Positions 26,265-35,643 of a stretch of 64,000 nucleotides of DNA are shown here, in pieces. A program made the position numbers and the translations under genes. The notes under the pieces were generated by a model. The model was not told the DNA's origin. It worked only from the letters and a program-made list of their open reading frames with translations, and did not search any database. Position 1 is the stretch's first letter. Every line of letters starts with the position of its first letter. The stretch is from Methyloversatilis sp. (GTDB lineage: Bacteria > Pseudomonadota > Gammaproteobacteria > Burkholderiales > Rhodocyclaceae), in NCBI RefSeq assembly GCF_030696805.1, contig NZ_JAUYRO010000095.1:1-64000 (forward strand). Direction: 5' to 3'.

Positions 26265-29173
26265 AGCGCCTGCCCGCCATGCCCGACGAGTGGATCGACC
26301 GCAACACGGTCGTCCGCTTCCGTTTCGAGGGATCCGCATTCGAAGGTCTTGCCGGCGACAGCATTTCCAGTGCGCTGTGGGCCGCCGGCCAGCGCGCGCT
26401 CGGCCGCAGCTTCAAGTACCACCGGGTGCGCGGCATCCTGTCGGCCGCCAACCATGACGTGAACGTCATGCTGCAGGACGGCCCGCGCCTGAACACCCGT
26501 GGCGACGTCACTGCGCTGCGCGACGGCATGGACCTCACGGCCGTGAATACCTTCGGCGGCGTCGCCAACGACCGCGCACGTGTGCTCGGCCTGTTCGCAC
26601 GCTTCCTGCCGGTCGGCTTCTATTACAAGGCTTTCCATTCGAAGCGGCTGTTCCCGACGTGGGAACGCATGTTCCGCCGCATCACCGGTCTGGGCGTACT
26701 GGATTTCAACACGCCGCACGTGCGCACGCCCAAGCGCTATGACTTCTGCGACGTGCTGGTGATCGGCGCCGGTCCGTCCGGCCTGTCCGCTGCACTGGCC
26801 GCGGCCGATGCCGGGGCAAACGTGGTCATCGTCGACGAGAACGCACACGCCGGCGGCAGCGGCCTGTTCCAGCTCGGTGGCGACGCCGCGCGCCGCGAGC
26901 ACACGCGGCAACTGCTGCAACGTGTGAGGGCGCACACCCGCATCCGCCTGCTCGAAGGCACCTGTGCCGGCGCGTATTACGCCGACAACTGGGTGCCGCT
27001 GATCGACGCCGAACGCATGACCAAGATGCGCGCCGCGGCGGTGGTGGTCGCCAGCGGTGCGTTCGAACAGCCGGCCGTGTTCCGCAACAACGACCTGCCG
27101 GGTGTCATGAACGGTTCGGCCATGCAGCGCCTGATCTATCGCTATGCCGTGCTGCCGGCGCAGCGCAGCGTGGTGCTGGCGGCGAACGCCGACGGCTATC
27201 GCGTCGCGCTCGATGTGCTGGCTGCCGGCGGCGACGTCGCCGCCGTGCTCGACCTGCGTGCCGACGTGCCTGCATCGCCCCAGCTCGACGCGCTGCGCAG
27301 CCGCGGCGTCGAACTGCTCACCGGCCATGCAGTGTATGAGGCGCATGCCGACGGCCGCGGCGCGCTGGCCGGCGTCACGGTGTGCCGCGTCGATGCGGCG
27401 GGCAAGGTGGTCGCCGGTTCGCAGCGGCGCATCGATTGCGACGGCTTGGCGATGAGCACCGGCTGGTCGCCGGCCGCCAACCTGCTGTACCAGGCCGGCA
27501 CCAGGATGCGTTTCGACGACGGCCTGCAGCAGTTCGTGCCGGATGTGCTGCCGCAGGGCGTGTTCGCCTGTGGCCGGGTGAATGGTGCCTACCGCATCGA
27601 GTCACGCATTGCCGACGGCCGGCGCGCAGGGGCCGCCGCCGCGGCGCACGCCGGCTTCCCGAGCGCGATCGACGCGGTCATCCAGCCGGAGATTACGCAA
27701 GAGAGCGAATCGCCGTCGCACGCCTGGCCCATCGTCGCCCATCCGGATGGCAAGAACTTCGTCGATTTCGACGAAGACCTGCAGGTGAAGGACTTCGAGA
27801 ACGCGGTGCAGGAGGGCTACGACAACATCGAGTTGATGAAGCGCTTCTCGACCGTCGGCATGGGCCCGAGCCAGGGCAAGCATTCCAACATGACGGCGTT
27901 GCGCATCCTTGCGCGCCTGACCGGCAAGTCGCCGCAGCAGGTCGGCACCACCACTGCGCGGCCGTTCTTCCACCCGGTGCCGCTGTCGCATCTGGCCGGA
28001 CGCGGCTTCAGCCCGCAACGCCAGTCGCCGCTGCACGGCCGCCACGCCAGGCTCGGCGCCGTGTTCATGCAGGCAGGTGCCTGGGAGCGGCCGGCCTACT
28101 ACGCGGTCGAGGGACGCACGGCGACCGACTGCGTGCGCGCCGAAGTGGCGCGGGTGCGCTCGGCGATCGGTCTGATTGACGTCGGCACGCTGGGCAAGCT
28201 GGAAGTGCGCGGTCCGCAGGCGGCCGAATTCCTGAACCGCGTCTATACCGGCCGCTATGACAACATGAAGGTCGGCAGCACGCGCTACGCGGTGATGTGC
28301 GACGAGTCCGGCGTGCTGGCCGATGAAGGCGTCGTGGCGCGCGTGGCCGATGACGTTTTCTACTTCACGACGACCTCGTCCGGCTCCGCCACCGTGTATC
28401 GCGAACTGTCCCGCCTGAACACCGAATGGCGGCTCGATTGCGGGCTGGTGAATCTGACCGGTGCCTACTCGGCGATGAATCTCGCCGGCCCGGCGTCGCG
28501 CGCCGTGCTGGCCACCCTGACCGACATGGATCTGTCATCGGCGGCCTTCCCCTACCTTGCGGTGCGCTCCGGCCATGTGGCCGGCGTGCCGGTGCGCATG
28601 ATGCGGGTCGGCTTCGTCGGCGAGTGGGGCTACGAAATCCATGTGCCGGCCGAGTACGGCCCGGTGCTGTGGGATCTGCTGATGAAGGCGGGCGAGGCGT
28701 CCGGCATCGGTGCCTTCGGCGTCGAAGCGCAGCGCCTGCTGCGGCTGGAAAAGGGCCACCTCATCGTCAGCCAGGACACCGACGGCCTGACCCATCCGTT
28801 CGAGGTCGGCATGGACTGGGCGGTCAAGCTCGACAAGCCCTTCTTCACCGGCCAGCGCTCGCTGAAAATCATCAAGAAGCTGCCGCTGAAACGCAAGCTG
28901 GTCGGCTTCATGCTGCCGGCCAGCCATATGGGTCAGGTGCCGCAGGAATGCCATCTGATCATTGATGGCGGCGACATCGTCGGCCGCGTGACCAGCATTT
29001 CGTGGAGCCCGAATGTCGGTCGCCACATCGGGCTCGCCTTCGTGCCGCCCGAAATGACCGCACCCGGCACGGCGCTGTCCATCCGCGTCACCGATGGAAC
29101 GATGGTGCCGGCCGAAGTCTGTACGACACCGTTCTTCGACCCGACAGATGCCCGCCAGAAGGAGGCGACATGA
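26261..29173 (+). CDS. mgdC: N-methylglutamate dehydrogenase subunit C (sarcosine oxidase alpha-like)
   Basis: The largest subunit, 970 residues, with a GTG start coupled to mgdB. Residues about 12-100 resemble the SoxA N-terminal ferredoxin-like domain, with F-E-G-S-A-F-E-G and a central R-S-F-K-Y-H-R-V-R-G. A Rossmann domain follows with L-V-I-G-A-G-P-S-G-L-S-A-A-L-A (about 165-180). Residues about 590-960 are an aminomethyltransferase (GcvT)-type folate-binding domain with Y-F-T-T-T-S-S-G-S-A and W-G-Y-E-I-H-V-P. The folate domain implies that the oxidised methyl group is handed to tetrahydrofolate, linking methylamine oxidation to the C1-folate pool. Confidence 0.9.
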   Translation: MKRLPAMPDEWIDRNTVVRFRFEGSAFEGLAGDSISSALWAAGQRALGRSFKYHRVRGILSAANHDVNVMLQDGPRLNTRGDVTALRDGMDLTAVNTFGGVANDRARVLGLFARFLPVGFYYKAFHSKRLFPTWERMFRRITGLGVLDFNTPHVRTPKRYDFCDVLVIGAGPSGLSAALAAADAGANVVIVDENAHAGGSGLFQLGGDAARREHTRQLLQRVRAHTRIRLLEGTCAGAYYADNWVPLIDAERMTKMRAAAVVVASGAFEQPAVFRNNDLPGVMNGSAMQRLIYRYAVLPAQRSVVLAANADGYRVALDVLAAGGDVAAVLDLRADVPASPQLDALRSRGVELLTGHAVYEAHADGRGALAGVTVCRVDAAGKVVAGSQRRIDCDGLAMSTGWSPAANLLYQAGTRMRFDDGLQQFVPDVLPQGVFACGRVNGAYRIESRIADGRRAGAAAAAHAGFPSAIDAVIQPEITQESESPSHAWPIVAHPDGKNFVDFDEDLQVKDFENAVQEGYDNIELMKRFSTVGMGPSQGKHSNMTALRILARLTGKSPQQVGTTTARPFFHPVPLSHLAGRGFSPQRQSPLHGRHARLGAVFMQAGAWERPAYYAVEGRTATDCVRAEVARVRSAIGLIDVGTLGKLEVRGPQAAEFLNRVYTGRYDNMKVGSTRYAVMCDESGVLADEGVVARVADDVFYFTTTSSGSATVYRELSRLNTEWRLDCGLVNLTGAYSAMNLAGPASRAVLATLTDMDLSSAAFPYLAVRSGHVAGVPVRMMRVGFVGEWGYEIHVPAEYGPVLWDLLMKAGEASGIGAFGVEAQRLLRLEKGHLIVSQDTDGLTHPFEVGMDWAVKLDKPFFTGQRSLKIIKKLPLKRKLVGFMLPASHMGQVPQECHLIIDGGDIVGRVTSISWSPNVGRHIGLAFVPPEMTAPGTALSIRVTDGTMVPAEVCTTPFFDPTDARQKEAT

Positions 29174-29808
29174 ACGCACCAGTGCGCATCAGCCCGTTGT
29201 TTGACGTGCAGGCGCCGCTCGCCCGGAACTGGACCACCCGCGAACGCATGCAGGTTGTCGCGCGCTTCGGCGCCGACGAAGCCACCAAGCGGGCCAGCGC
29301 CGGCATCGGTGATCTGAGTTTCCTGCATCGTACGGGCGTCAAGGGCGCCGGCGCAGCCGCCTGGCTCAATGCGCAGGGCATCGACACGCCGGCGCAGCCC
29401 AACAGCTTCCTGCAGATGGCCGACGGCACGCTGGTGGCGCGTCTCGGGCTGACCGAATACCTGATCGAAGATGCACCGGGCGGCACACGCGCCGCCGCAT
29501 TGATGGCGCAGCCGCCAGGTGAGCGCGTCTATCCGGTGCCGCGCTTCGATGCCGCGCTGGTGCTCACCGGCACGCAGATACCCGAATTGCTTCGCCAGAC
29601 CTGCGCCTTCGATTTTTCCACGCTGGCAGCACCGGCGCTGGTGATGACTTCCATGGTCGGCGTGGGTGTGACCGCGCTGACGCTCGACAGCGCCGATGGC
29701 CCGGTCGTCCGTCTGTGGTGCGACGGCACGTGGGGCGGTTATCTGTGGCTCACGCTGGTCGAGGTGGCGGGCGATCTGGGCGGCGGCGCGGTCGGCGTCG
29801 AAGCTTAA
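29170..29808 (+). CDS. mgdD: N-methylglutamate dehydrogenase subunit D (sarcosine oxidase gamma-like)
   Basis: A 212-residue SoxG-type subunit whose start overlaps the mgdC stop (ATGA). It contains a GcvT-like fold fragment: [14 protein letters not shown] near residue 50 and later [12 protein letters not shown]. Gamma subunits complete the tetramer and have no known independent catalytic residues. Downstream, gmaS follows after 37 bases. Confidence 0.86.
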   Translation: MNAPVRISPLFDVQAPLARNWTTRERMQVVARFGADEATKRASAGIGDLSFLHRTGVKGAGAAAWLNAQGIDTPAQPNSFLQMADGTLVARLGLTEYLIEDAPGGTRAAALMAQPPGERVYPVPRFDAALVLTGTQIPELLRQTCAFDFSTLAAPALVMTSMVGVGVTALTLDSADGPVVRLWCDGTWGGYLWLTLVEVAGDLGGGAVGVEA

Positions 29809-29845
29809 CGAGACTGAACAACAGCGGGCGACAGGGAGAAATGAC

Positions 29846-31186
29846 ATGACACCGAGCGAAGCAAAGCAGTTTCTGAAGGACAACAAGGTCAGGTATCTGC
29901 TGGCACAGTTCGTCGACATCCACGGTTCGGCCAAGACCAAATCGGTCCCGGTCGAACATTACGACACCGTCGTGAGCGATGGCGCCGGCTTTGCCGGTTT
30001 CGCCATCTGGGGCATGGGCATGACGCCCAATGTCGATGCCGACTACATGGCGGTCGGCGATGCCTCGACGCTGTCGCTGGTGCCCTGGCAACCGGGCTAT
30101 GCGCGCATCGCCTGCGACGGCCATACGCACGGCACGCCGCACGAATTCGACGCCCGCGTGGTGCTGAAGAAGCAGCTCGAACAGTTCAAGTCCCGCGGCT
30201 GGACCTTCTACACCGGCATGGAGCCGGAGTTCTCGCTGCTGCGCAAGGTCGAGGGCAAGATCCTGCCGGCCGACGCCGGCGACACGCTGGCCAAGCCCTG
30301 TTACGACTACAAGGGCCTGTCGCGTGCCCGCGTGTTTCTCGAGCGGCTGTCCGAATCGCTGCGTGAGGTCGGCATCGACGTCTATCAGATCGACCATGAA
30401 GACGCGAACGGCCAGTTCGAAATCAACTACACCTTCACCGATGCGCTGACCTCGTGCGACCACTACACCTTCTTCAAGATGGGTGCCGCCGAGATTGCCG
30501 CCGATCTGGGACTGATCTGTTCCTTCATGCCCAAGCCGTTCTCGAACCGCCCGGGCAACGGCCTGCACATGCACATGTCGATCGGTGAAACGGCGCCCGG
30601 CGGCAGGAAGAACCTGTTCGAGGACAAGTCCGACAAGCACGGTCTTGCGCTGTCGAAGCTGGCCTACCACTGGGCGGCCGGCCTGCTCAAGCACGCACCG
30701 GCGCTGGCCGCGCTGTGCTGCCCGACGGTCAATTCATACAAGCGCCTGGTGGTCGGCCGCTCGCTGACCGGCGCCACCTGGGCACCGGCCTATATCTGCT
30801 ATGGCGGCAACAACCGCAGCGGCATGATCCGCAGCCCCGGCGGCCGGCTTGAACTGCGCCTGCCGGATGCCTCGTGCAACGCCTATCTGGCCACCGCCGC
30901 AGTGATCGCTGCCGGCATGGACGGCGTGAACAACGAGCTCGATCCGGGCGCGCCGCAAAACGACAACCTGTACGAGTACAGCCAGGCGCAGCTTGATGCG
31001 GCCGGCATCTGCGTACTGCCGCAGAACCTGCATGAAGCGCTGCTGGCGCTCGAAAAGGACGAAGTGATCCGGGCTGCACTGGGTCCGGTCGTCGACGAGT
31101 TCCTGCGCCTCAAGCATATGGAGTGGGTCGAGTACATGCGCCACGTTTCCGATTGGGAAGTGCAGAGCTACCTCGAATTTTTCTGA
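29846..31186 (+). CDS. gmaS: Gamma-glutamylmethylamide synthetase
   Basis: A 446-residue member of the glutamine-synthetase superfamily, starting at 29846 after AGGGAGAA. It opens with [15 protein letters not shown] and has the GS-type ATP/metal motifs [26 protein letters not shown] and N-R-S-G-M-I-R. It is shorter than GlnA (about 470) and lacks its adenylylation segment, as GmaS proteins do. It joins methylamine to glutamate with ATP, giving gamma-glutamylmethylamide, the first step of the N-methylglutamate pathway. Its position between mgdABCD and mgsABC makes the assignment secure. Confidence 0.94.
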   Translation: MTPSEAKQFLKDNKVRYLLAQFVDIHGSAKTKSVPVEHYDTVVSDGAGFAGFAIWGMGMTPNVDADYMAVGDASTLSLVPWQPGYARIACDGHTHGTPHEFDARVVLKKQLEQFKSRGWTFYTGMEPEFSLLRKVEGKILPADAGDTLAKPCYDYKGLSRARVFLERLSESLREVGIDVYQIDHEDANGQFEINYTFTDALTSCDHYTFFKMGAAEIAADLGLICSFMPKPFSNRPGNGLHMHMSIGETAPGGRKNLFEDKSDKHGLALSKLAYHWAAGLLKHAPALAALCCPTVNSYKRLVVGRSLTGATWAPAYICYGGNNRSGMIRSPGGRLELRLPDASCNAYLATAAVIAAGMDGVNNELDPGAPQNDNLYEYSQAQLDAAGICVLPQNLHEALLALEKDEVIRAALGPVVDEFLRLKHMEWVEYMRHVSDWEVQSYLEFF

Positions 31187-31205
31187 TCATCCCCGGAGAA
31201 CCGAT

Positions 31206-32114
31206 ATGTGTGGAATCGTGGGTTTGCTGGTGAAGACGCCGGCACTGAAGGAAAGACTGGGCGAATTGATGGTGCCCATGCTGATCGGCATGACCGAACG
31301 CGGGCCGGATTCGGCCGGTCTGGCGGTGTTCGCCGATCCGCTGCCCGAAGGTTCGCGCAAGCTGAGCCTGTATTCGGGACTGACCGATGAAGGCGCGGAT
31401 TTCAACTGGCATGGGCTGACGCACGCGCTGAAGGATCACCTCGACGTCGAGGCGCTGATCGACGTGAAGAACAATCACGCCGTGCTGTCGTTCGCGGTGG
31501 CGCCGGACATGATCAAGCGCTGGTTGCGCGAACACCATCCGAAGCTGCACATCCTGAGCACCGGCCGCACGATCGACCTCTACAAGGACGTCGGCACGCC
31601 GGCCGAAGTGGCCGAGCGCTACGACTTCAAGTCGATGAAGGGCTCCCACCTGGTCGGCCACACACGGATGGCGACCGAATCGGCGGTGACGCCGGACCGC
31701 GCCCACCCGTTCACCGCCGGCGAGGATTTCTGCCTGGTGCATAACGGCTCGCTGTCGAACCCGAATGACATCCGCCGCAAGCTGCAGCCGCACGGCATCC
31801 ATTTCGACACCGACAACGACACCGAAGCGGCCTGCCGCTTTCTCGAATGGCGGCTGCGCGAAGGCGACGAGCTGGAAGCGGCGCTGCAGCGCGGCTTCGA
31901 CGAGATGGACGGTTTCTACACCTTCCTGATGGGGACGCCGGACAAGCTTGCGCTGATCCGCGATCCGTTCGCCTGCAAGCCTGCGGTGGTCGCCGAAACG
32001 GACGACTACGTCGCCATCGCGTCGGAATTCCGCTCGCTGGCACACCTGCCCGGCGTCAAGCACGCCCACGTGTTCGAACCCGCGCCCGAGGAGATGTACG
32101 TATGGAAAGCCTGA
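31206..32114 (+). CDS. mgsA: N-methylglutamate synthase subunit A (class II glutamine amidotransferase)
   Basis: A 302-residue protein beginning M-C-G-I-V-G-L-L, so Cys2 becomes the N-terminal nucleophile after Met removal. Other GATase II motifs are R-G-P-D-S-A-G, G-H-T-R-M-A-T, H-N-G-S-L-S-N and D-N-D-T-E-A. It corresponds to the amidotransferase domain of GltB. It is inferred to release methylamine from gamma-glutamylmethylamide and channel it to the synthase core. The stop overlaps mgsB by 13 bases. Confidence 0.92.
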   Translation: MCGIVGLLVKTPALKERLGELMVPMLIGMTERGPDSAGLAVFADPLPEGSRKLSLYSGLTDEGADFNWHGLTHALKDHLDVEALIDVKNNHAVLSFAVAPDMIKRWLREHHPKLHILSTGRTIDLYKDVGTPAEVAERYDFKSMKGSHLVGHTRMATESAVTPDRAHPFTAGEDFCLVHNGSLSNPNDIRRKLQPHGIHFDTDNDTEAACRFLEWRLREGDELEAALQRGFDEMDGFYTFLMGTPDKLALIRDPFACKPAVVAETDDYVAIASEFRSLAHLPGVKHAHVFEPAPEEMYVWKA

Positions 32115-32791
32115 ACTTCGATCTGGCGAGTTCGTCGCTGAGCGACATGAACCGCTTCCTGCATCGCGATCTGGCCGACGGTGACCGTCGCCACGTGTCG
32201 GTGCTGAACCCGGACGGCGCGCACAACATCGCGGTCGGTCTGAATCACCCGGTCACGGTCGAGGTGCATGGCCACGCCGGCTACTACGCGGCTGGCATGA
32301 ACAAGCACGCCACCGTGGTGATCCACGGCAGCGCCGGCACCGGTGTCGCCGAAAACATGATGAGCGGCACCGTGCATGTGAAGGGCTTCGCGTCGAATGG
32401 CGCCGGCGCCACCGCACACGGCGGCCTGCTGGTGATCGACGGCGATGCCGGCCTGCGCTGCGGCATTTCGCTCAAGGGCGGCGACATCGTGGTCGGCGGC
32501 AGCGTCGGCAGCTTTTCCGGCTTCATGGCGCAGGCCGGCCGCATGGTCATCTGCGGCAACGCCGGCGACGCGCTCGGCGACTCCTTGTACGAGGCGGTCA
32601 TCTACATCCGCGGCACCGCGAAGTCGCTCGGCGCCGATGCGCAGTTCGAGGACATGACCGACGCCGACTACGCGGCGCTGGCCGAACTGCTGTCGAAAGC
32701 CGGTCTGGACCACGATCCGAAGTCATTCAGGCGTATCGCCTCGGCTCGTTCCCTGTACCACTGGAACGCCGACGCCGACCAGGAATATTGA
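32102..32791 (+). CDS. mgsB: N-methylglutamate synthase subunit B (GltB C-terminal GXGXG-like)
   Basis: A 229-residue protein overlapping mgsA by 13 bases. It is built of repeated right-handed beta-helix turns rich in G-x-x-G: G-H-A-G-Y-Y-A-A-G-M, G-S-A-G-T-G-V-A-E-N, G-D-A-G-L-R-C-G and G-N-A-G-D-A-L-G. This is the GXGXG structural domain found at the C-terminus of glutamate synthase large subunits. It has no catalytic residues and is expected to scaffold MgsA and MgsC. Confidence 0.9.
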   Translation: MESLNFDLASSSLSDMNRFLHRDLADGDRRHVSVLNPDGAHNIAVGLNHPVTVEVHGHAGYYAAGMNKHATVVIHGSAGTGVAENMMSGTVHVKGFASNGAGATAHGGLLVIDGDAGLRCGISLKGGDIVVGGSVGSFSGFMAQAGRMVICGNAGDALGDSLYEAVIYIRGTAKSLGADAQFEDMTDADYAALAELLSKAGLDHDPKSFRRIASARSLYHWNADADQEY

Positions 32792-32838
32792 GCCGGGCGT
32801 ACCGGAAACCCGCAGGACTCAGCACCAAAGGACTCAGC

Positions 32839-34203
32839 ATGGACACCAAGCCCGTTACGTTCAAACGCCCGTCGCTCGAACAGTCGGCCGGTTTCGACCG
32901 CACTGTCATCGACTACATCCAGAATGCGGCCGCGCACGGCCTGTACGAAATCCGCGGCCTGGGCGCCAAGCGCAAGCTGCCGCATTTCGACGATCTGGTC
33001 TTTCTCGCCGGTTCGCTGTCGCGCTACCCGCTCGAAGGCTATCGCGAAAAGTGCGTCACCAAGACGGTGCTCGGCACGCGCTTCGCCAAGAAGCCGATCG
33101 AACTCGACATCCCGATCACCATCGCCGGCATGAGCTTCGGCGCGCTGTCGGCCAACGTGAAGGAGTCACTCGGTCGCGCCGCGACCGAAATGGGCACCTC
33201 GACCACCACCGGTGACGGCGGCATGACGCAGGAAGAGCGCGGCTCGTCGAAGACGCTGGTGTATCAGTGCCTGCCGTCGCGCTACGGCTTCAATCCGGAC
33301 GACCTGCGCCGCGCCGACGCGATCGAAGTGGTGATCGGCCAGGGCGCCAAGCCGGGCGGCGGCGGCATGCTGCTCGGCCAGAAGGTGAATCCGCGCGTGG
33401 CGAAGATGCGCACGCTGCCGCAGGGCGTGGACCAGCGCTCGGCCTGTCGCCATCCCGACTGGACCGGCCCGGACGATCTGGCGATCAAGATCCAGGAACT
33501 GCGCGAACTGACCGACTGGGAAAAGCCGATCTATGTGAAGGTCGGCGCGACCCGCACCTTCAACGACGTCAAGCTGGCCGTTCATTCGGGCGCCGACGTC
33601 GTGGTGGTGGACGGCATGCAGGGCGGTACCGCCGCCACGCAGACCTGCTTCATCGAGCACGTCGGCATTCCGACGCTGGCCGCGGTTCGCCAGGCAGTCG
33701 ATGCGCTGGAAGATCTGAACATGAAGGGCAAGGTGCAGCTCATCGTGTCCGGCGGCATCCGCAGCGGCCCCGACGTCGCCAAGGCGCTTGCGATGGGGGC
33801 CGACGCAGTGGCCATCGGCCAGGGCATCCTGATCGCGCTTGGCTGCAATGCCGAAACCTACATCCAGAACGGTGAACATCACTCTGCGATCGAGTCCTAC
33901 GACGCGCTGGGCACGGCACCGGGTTTCTGCCACCACTGCCACACCGGCAAGTGCCCGGTCGGCGTGACCACGCAGGACGCCATCCTCGAGCAGCGGCTGC
34001 AGCCGGACGTCGGCGCGCGTCGCGTGAAGAACTACCTGCAGACGATGAACATGGAGCTGACCACGATTGCCCGTGCCTGCGGCAAGCAGAACGTGCATCA
34101 CCTGGAACGCGAAGATCTGGTTGCGCTGACGCTGGAAGCCGCCGCGATGGCACGCATTCCGCTGGCCGGTACCAGCTGGATCCCGGGTCACAACGGCTTC
34201 TGA
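32839..34203 (+). CDS. mgsC: N-methylglutamate synthase subunit C (FMN/Fe-S glutamate synthase core)
   Basis: A 454-residue protein equivalent to the FMN domain of GltB. It has M-S-F-G-A-L-S, G-D-G-G-M-T-Q-E, G-Q-G-A-K-P-G-G-G-G, K-V-G-A-T-R and V-V-D-G-M-Q-G-G-T-A-A. The cysteine cluster C-H-H-C-H-T-G-K-C-P (Cys364, 367, 372) would bind the [3Fe-4S] centre. The start at 32839 follows AAAGGACTC. It reduces the imine formed from 2-oxoglutarate and methylamine, giving N-methylglutamate. Together MgsA-B-C amount to a split glutamate synthase. Confidence 0.93.
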   Translation: MDTKPVTFKRPSLEQSAGFDRTVIDYIQNAAAHGLYEIRGLGAKRKLPHFDDLVFLAGSLSRYPLEGYREKCVTKTVLGTRFAKKPIELDIPITIAGMSFGALSANVKESLGRAATEMGTSTTTGDGGMTQEERGSSKTLVYQCLPSRYGFNPDDLRRADAIEVVIGQGAKPGGGGMLLGQKVNPRVAKMRTLPQGVDQRSACRHPDWTGPDDLAIKIQELRELTDWEKPIYVKVGATRTFNDVKLAVHSGADVVVVDGMQGGTAATQTCFIEHVGIPTLAAVRQAVDALEDLNMKGKVQLIVSGGIRSGPDVAKALAMGADAVAIGQGILIALGCNAETYIQNGEHHSAIESYDALGTAPGFCHHCHTGKCPVGVTTQDAILEQRLQPDVGARRVKNYLQTMNMELTTIARACGKQNVHHLEREDLVALTLEAAAMARIPLAGTSWIPGHNGF

Positions 34204-34232
34204 ACGCACTTGCTGATCCGGGTGCGGCGGCC

Positions 34233-34562
34233 ATGACCGGCTGGCTCTTCCTGCTCGGCGCCATCGTTGCGGAAGTCATTGCAACGAGCGCCCTGAAACA
34301 GGTGGCCGGCCTGTCACGTCCGCTACCCCTGGTCGTGACCGTAGTCGGCTATGTCATCGCATTTTCGCTGATGTCGCTGTCGCTCAAGACCATTCCGCTC
34401 GGCATCGCCTACGCAGTGTGGTCGGGCGTGGGCATCGTCGCAATATCAATAATCGGCCTGATCGCATTCGGTCAGCGCCTCGATGCCGCCGCAGTGGCCG
34501 GCATTGCCCTTATCGTGAGCGGGGTCGCCGTGATCCAGCTTTTCTCGAAGTCGCAGGCCTGA
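34233..34562 (+). CDS. SMR family multidrug/amine efflux protein
   Basis: A 109-residue protein with four hydrophobic helices. The first contains the essential glutamate (Glu14, in G-A-I-V-A-E-V-I-A-T). The third has the family core I-P-L-G-I-A-Y-A-V-W-S-G-V-G. Small multidrug resistance proteins form antiparallel dimers and exchange cations for protons; typical substrates are quaternary ammoniums or guanidinium. It starts 29 bases after mgsC, so it may be part of the methylamine operon and export excess amine or an alkylated by-product. That function is inferred from position only. Confidence 0.9.
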   Translation: MTGWLFLLGAIVAEVIATSALKQVAGLSRPLPLVVTVVGYVIAFSLMSLSLKTIPLGIAYAVWSGVGIVAISIIGLIAFGQRLDAAAVAGIALIVSGVAVIQLFSKSQA

Positions 34563-34682
34563 ACGCATCACCCCGGACAACACTTTCAGAAGGAGACCCC
34601 GACACCGCACATCCAATGTTTCCCTCTGCTGCTGACGATTTCATCCCATCAAAAAATTGCACCCATAAAGGAGGAGAGCAAG

Positions 34683-35036
34683 ATGGATCAAGGCAAAAGC
34701 AAACACCCCGCAAACCCCGCGCTCGACGGCCGCATCCGCCGCATGTTCGGTCGTGACAGGGCAACGGCGCTGTTCGCGCTCGTCGGCCTCTGGCTGGCGC
34801 TGGGCTATGTGTACTTTGCTGTCCCGCACGGCTTTCTCGACTCGCCCACCGGTCTCGTGCTGACCGTGGCCGGCGTGCTCGTGCTGCTGTTCAACACGGC
34901 GTCCGTCGTGGCCATGCTGCGTCACTACGACGAAGACCGCGCGCACATCTACGGCATCGACATCCACCACCTCGACGAACACCGCGCCCGTGCCCGCAAG
35001 GCCGCACTGCGCCCGGCGCACGTCGACATCGACTGA
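34683..35036 (+). CDS. Small two-helix membrane protein of unknown function
   Basis: A 117-residue protein starting at 34683 behind the strong AAAGGAGGAG. It has a basic N-terminus, two hydrophobic helices (about 28-47 and 55-78) and a charged C-terminal tail with H-Y-D-E-D-R-A-H-I-Y-G-I-D-I-H-H-L-D-E-H. No family is recognised. It opens a six-gene block (34683-38029) that also encodes an APC permease. The tight spacing suggests an accessory role for that permease. Confidence 0.65.
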   Translation: MDQGKSKHPANPALDGRIRRMFGRDRATALFALVGLWLALGYVYFAVPHGFLDSPTGLVLTVAGVLVLLFNTASVVAMLRHYDEDRAHIYGIDIHHLDEHRARARKAALRPAHVDID

Positions 35037-35047
35037 GGAGTGCGCAC

Positions 35048-35449
35048 ATGACCCGCAGTGTCTACAAGCCCCCCGTACAGAAAGGCTTCGGCCAGTTCAT
35101 CGATGCGTTCGTCGTGCTGGCCCTGGTCTATCTGAGCCTGCTCGCGCCGCTGCTGCTCGGCGGTACGGCGGCCGAGTCCGATGCGCCGGCAGAAAAGCCG
35201 GTCGCCTCCTGGGAGGCGATGAAGCAGAACGAAACCATGGCCGCCCAGTGGCAGAAGCTCGGCTACGACGCAGAGAAGGCCGAGCCCATCGTCAGCAAGA
35301 AGTTCAGCTACGAGATCGAACCCTGGTCGCTCGGCATCACGGTCGCCGTGATCGCCGCGTACTTCTTCTTCGTGCTCAAGGTGTCCGACCGCGAGTACCG
35401 CGAAGTCATCAACGAGCGCTTCGGCCCGCGCACCGGCAAGGAGGACTGA
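35048..35449 (+). CDS. Small membrane protein of unknown function, permease-associated
   Basis: A 133-residue protein, 11 bases after the previous gene. Two hydrophobic helices (about 20-40 and 94-113) enclose an exposed, charged central region with A-S-W-E-A-M-K-Q-N-E and W-Q-K-L-G-Y-D-A-E-K. The C-terminus is polar, ending F-G-P-R-T-G-K-E-D. No family is recognised. It is part of the same block as the APC permease. Confidence 0.65.
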   Translation: MTRSVYKPPVQKGFGQFIDAFVVLALVYLSLLAPLLLGGTAAESDAPAEKPVASWEAMKQNETMAAQWQKLGYDAEKAEPIVSKKFSYEIEPWSLGITVAVIAAYFFFVLKVSDREYREVINERFGPRTGKED

Positions 35450-35452
35450 GTC

Positions 35453-35593
35453 ATGGATTTCTGGACGGCACTGGAATACGCAGCCTGGGGCATTTCGATC
35501 GTGCTGGTCGGCTGGATGCTGGTCGATGCACGTTTCGTCAGCAGCACCTACGGCGAAGACTTCCTGCTCAGTTCGCGCGAAGGCGACGAGTAA
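35453..35593 (+). CDS. 46-residue single-helix membrane peptide in the permease block
   Basis: A very short gene, three bases after the preceding stop and 50 bases before the permease start. It encodes M-D-F-W-T-A-L-E-Y-A-A-W-G then a hydrophobic helix I-S-I-V-L-V-G-W-M-L-V, then a polar tail L-L-S-S-R-E-G-D-E. The upstream GGAGGACTGAGTC region contains the ribosome-binding site. Its location inside a tightly packed set of membrane genes and its single helix argue that it is real. Similar small helices stabilise transporters. Confidence 0.6.
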   Translation: MDFWTALEYAAWGISIVLVGWMLVDARFVSSTYGEDFLLSSREGDE

Positions 35594-35643
35594 CGGGTGG
35601 TTCGAACCACGCACAACGGCGTGCGTGAACACGGGAGAACAAG

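Noticed and set aside
24699-34203. A sarcosine oxidase and glutamate synthase operon for glycine betaine catabolism
   Set aside because: The glutamate-synthase-like genes are split into three, and gmaS is present between them, which fits the N-methylglutamate pathway; no glyA, betaine or dimethylglycine genes are here.
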